Origin: Datnioides undecimradiatus
Taxonomy: Eukaryota > Chordata > Actinopteri > Lobotiformes > Datnioididae
Reading direction: 5' to 3'
Length of the DNA: 64,000 nt
Assembly: GCA_008933995.1 (NCBI GenBank)
Contig: WARS01000032.1
Coordinates: 6,495,133 to 6,559,132, forward strand
Shown: positions 26,446 to 64,000 of the stretch, piece by piece
Layout of the letters: each line of letters begins with the position of its first letter
Position numbering within the stretch: position 1 is the stretch's first letter
Made by a program: the position numbers and the translations under genes
The notes under the pieces: model-generated
Database searches by the model: none
What the model saw: the letters and a program-made list of their open reading frames with translations, nothing else
What the model was told of the DNA's origin: nothing

Positions 26446-27871
26446 AGCATGAATCTGCCAACTTGTTCTGGTTTGTGTGCACTTGTATTTTGGCAAATAC
26501 CTATAGCAATTTGCTTACTATATGCCCACAGTGGAGTTATACCTAATCCAATTCAGCTATTGACAAGGAGCACACATAATACACATTTCTCTAGAGCTTA
26601 TGGGTATTCAAAGCAACAAGAGAATGAGACATGGGAGAAATTTTGATTTAGAACATCTAGGTGGGGGGGCATGCTCTGGAGCCTGATAGAGAAACAGCCC
26701 CATCTACAGGATTTAAGTGTCACTGGAGAGCAACACAAACCCAACCCCCCTCACACAGGGAAGGTTTTGTTCCTAACTTTAAATTCCAGTGGATCTCTTT
26801 GTCTCAGCAAAGCTTAATGAGCCTCCTGAGAGCACGCCCAGGTGAACTTGCTGTAAGAGGAAACTACCTGTGTCTACCACAGCACAGAACAATGCTGTCC
26901 TTTTTTCCTTTTTTCTTTTTTTACAAAAAAATACTGTATCTGCAGATTTTGGAGGGGACGCTGCAGTACTTTGCCAGTGAAATAAGGGTGTTCTCTTACA
27001 CAGAGTGTTGACTAAGTGAACAACATCCTGGAAGTGGTCAGCATGGACTCAGCATTTCTGAACACAAGTTGCTGGGGTCCCCTCAACTAGAAAGCACAAA
27101 CACACTTGATATACTCAGAGGAGAGCAAGCTCAGGACTTAAATACACAAACGCACACACATCCTGGGAGATAGGCCATGCTCTCTAACCCCTTCCTGTGC
27201 ACACAGGCCTGCCTCTCAAATATCACTGAGTCCAGACAGAGGAGGGAGACCTTTGCAGAACAAAGAAGAGGTCTGATAAAGAAGAGCTAGCTGGTGACAC
27301 ACTGCCTTTTCTCCCAACTACAAAGAGAACGTCTGCCCCTGGTGGCTCGTCCAAGTTGTCCCCCTTTCTCGACTCATTTCTGGTTAGAGGAAACCACAAA
27401 GATATAGAATCAGGAAAAATGGCAGGACAGGAGAGGGGGTGATTTTGAGGTGTGTCAGATTGGAGTCATGAAAGGCAGAAGAGGACAGGTGCAGAGCGGA
27501 GTGGGGATGAAGAGATACAAGACGAATAGTAACAGTGGTTTTAAAACAAGAAACCGAGTAGAGTCACCTGACATGCTTTATGAGATGCCCGAGGTGTCAA
27601 CTAGCTGCTTACATTTTCACGCTTTCACCCCCAACAACAAAAGAGTAAACTGTTTAATTGTAAAATATATTAACATCAGATAAAATGCATGTTGTAATGG
27701 GGTTTGCTGTACGAATCTCTGCCAACAGCGCTTTTCAGAGTGCAAGTGTGTGTGTGTCCAAAAGAGCTGGCAGCCATGCAGAGGAACGAGACAGATGTGT
27801 GTGTCGGTCATTACTGTAATCGCTCCATTTACTTCATCTACCCTGGGAGGGACGGCTGGTCAGCACCATCT

Positions 27872-27873
<2 letters not shown>

Positions 27874-27904
<31 letters not shown>
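27874..27904. repeat. (AC)n microsatellite
   Basis: This is a run of about 15 AC units. The long frame at 27704-28417 crosses it and the CA array at 28104 and was not accepted as a gene. Confidence 0.93.
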
Positions 27905-27905
<1 letters not shown>

Positions 27906-28103
27906 GCACATACATGGCAATCACCAGCCATGGTAGGGTCTCATGGGTAGTCAGCCAGCAACAGGAGGGAAGCACTGAAATGATCATTACATGTGTGTGC
28001 GTCTGTGCGCCTGTGACTGTGTGTATGCATTTGCCATCTCTGTCACTGTCTCACTTTCTCTCTTTCCTTGGTGACATTTCTCTCTCCTGTTGCCCCCCCC
28101 ATC

Positions 28104-28164
28104 AACACACACACACAGACCCCCCACCACACACACACACACTCACACACACACACACACACAC
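28104..28164. repeat. Interrupted CA-rich microsatellite
   Basis: Three CA runs are separated by CCCC-rich interruptions (GACCCCCCACC) and a TC. Confidence 0.9.
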
Positions 28165-29218
28165 CCGTCTCTATCCTCCGTTTTCATCCATTTCTCTGCC
28201 TCCCCTGAGTCCAACTGCTTCAGAAATACATGAATCTGTCGTTTATCCCTGGAGACTACAAGAAAAAATGAAAGAGGCCATGGTGAGTTGTACCAAAGTG
28301 CCGACTTGTTCAAGGCACCCAGTGCTTGAGGAGATGATGGTCATCGTGGTGTGTATGTGTGCAGCTGGAAAGATACAGAGACCTCAAGCTCATCTACATG
28401 TAATTTTCCTCCCCTGACTGAGGACAGGGAATGGGCGATGAGGAGAGTAGAAGAGGCGCGGTTGAGAGGAGAGACAGCGCAAGCCAGGCTGAAGCTCTGG
28501 ACTCAAGAGTGGCAGTCTGATCGTCAAGCAACACGTAGTCATGGCAACGGCAAATGGAGAGAGCGAGGAGGAAAGGTGGAAAAACAGAGGAGGAGAAAAG
28601 AATTGAGGGAGACGCTCCAGGTTAAAACTACAGCGCGAGGAGATTAAATAAGAGTTTAGCTGGTGCTTTGCTATGCTACACCGGTGCAGAGTATTACTTC
28701 ACTAAGAGGCGATAGGTATTTCAGTTACAGTCAAGAGCTGGGAGTTTAAATATTGCCTCAAGGATACATTTTCCCATTTGCCCTCTTTCTCCTCCTGTTT
28801 ACATTACTCAACAGAGATTCAGTTCAGCATTACTCTTAAATATGTGTCACCAATAGCTGGTCAAGTGCATGTCTCCATTCTGCTGTTGCTCTTCGGCTCC
28901 TTCATCACTCTATTCGATGTCTCATTTGTATTCTGTAAGCTCCCTGCCCCTCCTCATTCTCCACCCCTCGCTTTTTTCCCCTTTGTCTCTCCATTGGCTC
29001 TCTCTCTCCTGCTCCACTTGTCCCCGCATTGTCCAAAGATCTCTTTTTCTGGCCTCCATCCGTCCGTCCCTGCAGAGCAGAGCTGACATTGGGCATGAGG
29101 TCAGAGAGATGGGCAGTCATGCTCCTGCTGACAGCAGGCTCAAATGGGCTTAGATACAGTGTGTGTGGAGACACCCGAGGGACACCCTCACTCGCCTTGG
29201 GCTCTGGACAGGCATACA

Positions 29219-29242
29219 GGCACACACACACACACACACACA
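29219..29242. repeat. (CA)n microsatellite
   Basis: This is an uninterrupted CA run of 12 units in non-coding sequence. Confidence 0.92.
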
Positions 29243-30599
29243 AGGCCCACACATTCACATACTTTTCTATGCACAAAATAGCAAACACATACACACCTAT
29301 GTATATTAATACCAGCACAAAACCGCACTGCTTCATGTATCATATAAATGGACATTCATTCGAGCTGCACACACAAAATTAATGTGTGCAAAGAGCATTC
29401 ATGCAAGTACACACACACAACACACACAAGCGTTCACTTATGCAAACAGAGTGAGGCATGGAATTACAGATTTCAGAGAGGACAAATTCCCTTGGACTAC
29501 TGCCATGGATTATTGGCTGGTATACCCAGCATTTGTAACAATGGAAATATTCACTGCTGATGAATGCTGAACACTTATGTTAAAAATGAAAACATAAACC
29601 TGCAAAGGTCACATACATCCACTGAGCATATATAGGTCATGTGCAGTGAAAAATCACTTCCATCGACAACTGTATCTAATGTTTAAAAACATGAAGCCTG
29701 AAGATGAAGTGACTGTAAAAACCAGAAAATCTAGCCTACGTAGTGTGTTAAACTGTATTTAAACACTATGTGGGATGAGGTCAGTTAAATCATTGGGTTT
29801 TGACAAGCCTGACTGTGACAGATCAGCATATTATCATTTTGTCTGCTTTGCATAACCCTGTATACGGATTAAATGTATGGCCATAAGGTTGGCAATACAC
29901 TCAAATGTCAGAGCACAGAAGCTCTGCCTTATCCAGCCAGCCCACTTTAAATCAGACTATGATTACATCCACGTATTAAGGTTAAACTCAGAGAGTAAAG
30001 GATCTTTAAAAGGGTAATCATTGCTGTGGTATTTTAAGTAACACAGTTAGAGAAATGTCCCATTTTTCCACATTTTTATATAAATGGCATAACATGTGTA
30101 ATAGGATGTCATGGCTGGGGTCACTTTGGATTACAGTTGAGGGATGCGGTCAAAAACCACCGTACCACACTGCCCCCATGTGGTGATGATATGTACTGCA
30201 TAAGTTAATAGAAGAGGAAACACTTTAGACATATTCTACTGTATTTGGATGAACTGACAAGAGAATTTTACCATATATCATATCATATTAAAATAAACCG
30301 ATACAAAAATGTTGACTCCACAATTTGTAATTTTACAAATTAAAATATGTAACTTGGCAACTCATTTTCTTTTAACACCGACACTGAAAACCTTTCAAGT
30401 GCATCATGTGTGCAATTTCATTACCTGTCCTGGAGATGTCCCTGCAGTCAGGTCTCCTGCGGAGGCTCAGGTTACAGGATTGGGTTGCAGGCCATACACA
30501 AACAGCCTCCACCACGCAGGATAATGAAGCCAGCCTATGGTGCGTAGTCACAGCGACAAGTTAACCCATCCATCAAAGTGTATATCACTTTTCCAGCTG

Positions 30600-30833
30600 A
30601 CAGCCTTAAGAGCTGGAGAAAAGAGAAGGAACATAAGGGTGGGTAGAACAAGCGCATCATTGTTATGATTAGGGAAACGTCCATTTACAGCTTCTGATCT
30701 TGAAGGAAGGACTGAGGTGAGTTTGTACCTTTTGTCTCACGTTACTTTATGACTGTAGTTCCACATCTTCTACACAGTGAATCAAGCAGTAGTAGCCTTA
30801 CCTTTATTATTTCTTCCTGCCAGCTGGGTCTTA
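30600..30833 (+). promoter_or_regulatory. dnah11: Probable 5' UTR exon and 5' UTR intron of dnah11
   Basis: A pyrimidine-rich tract ends at TTCTTCCTGCCAG (AG at 30822-30823), and the coding ATG follows ten bases later. About 107 bp upstream a strong donor reads CTGAG then GTGAGTTT (GT at 30717). This predicts a short 5' UTR intron at 30717-30823, similar in size to many introns of the gene, and a non-coding first exon ending at 30716. The in-frame upstream ATG at 30777 would then lie in the intron and not be used. The context of ATG 30834 is only moderate (T at -3, G at +4). I see no clear TATA box or full X-box in the bases just upstream; the transcription start is not located. Confidence 0.5.

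Positions 30834-64000
<33,167 letters not shown>

Larger units (their letters stand above)
15976..30599. other. Intergenic sequence upstream of dnah11, no gene supported
   Basis: Apart from the repeats listed separately, nothing here could be supported as a gene. The longest frame (27704-28417, plus) is built on two CA arrays. The frame at 18349-18687 follows a possible acceptor (GTGTCACAG) but shows no known family. In mammals SP4 lies upstream of DNAH11; if synteny holds, this is the SP4-DNAH11 interval, but no SP4 exon is visible. Confidence 0.55.

Noticed and set aside
27704-28417. A 237-codon plus-strand frame
   Set aside because: It runs through two CA arrays (Thr-His repeats) and has no domain or family similarity; the rest has unlikely composition.
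30650-30690. Possible X-box (GTTATG..GGAAAC) before the 5' UTR donor
   Set aside because: Both half-sites have mismatches and the spacing of five bases is too wide for an RFX site.

Overview
The window is vertebrate nuclear DNA, most likely from a teleost fish. It has long non-coding stretches full of (CA/GT)n, (GA/CT)n and pentanucleotide microsatellites, interspersed repeats of types I recognise from fish genomes, and a large multi-exon gene with short introns (many of 70-150 bp) that all follow GT-AG or GC-AG rules. No prokaryotic or organellar feature is present.

Positions 1 to about 30,600: no protein-coding gene could be supported on either strand. The open frames there are short, lack homology I recognise, and often just translate microsatellites. 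The region holds about fifteen microsatellites, a 435-bp element with terminal inverted repeats (15541-15975), two diverged copies of one teleost repeat (about 18967-19320 and 25048-25420), another teleost repeat (about 7830-8030), and a near-perfect 35-nt palindrome (21818-21852). It is best read as the intergenic region upstream of the dynein gene.

Positions about 30,600 to 64,000: one gene on the + strand, an outer-arm axonemal dynein heavy chain. I resolved 91 coding exons whose phases all join; they add up to about 4,499 residues, a normal full length. Order: N-terminal tail, linker, AAA1-AAA4 (each with a P-loop), coiled-coil stalk with microtubule-binding domain, AAA5, AAA6 and C-terminal domain. 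Within the DNAH9/DNAH11/DNAH17 group it looks most like DNAH11, the left-right/ciliary beta-type heavy chain. This assignment is from remembered family sequences, not a database search. The window ends inside the last exon, probably within a few codons of the stop.

The most interesting non-coding signal is in intron 3 (32149-33175): an inverted pair of forkhead (FOXJ1-type) sites, an X-box-like (RFX) match, two oppositely oriented ETS-type motifs and a good unused splice donor. Together they suggest an internal promoter or enhancer for a cilia gene. Other points of note are one GC-AG intron (intron 17), a likely 5'UTR intron just before the start codon, and microsatellites lying against splice sites.
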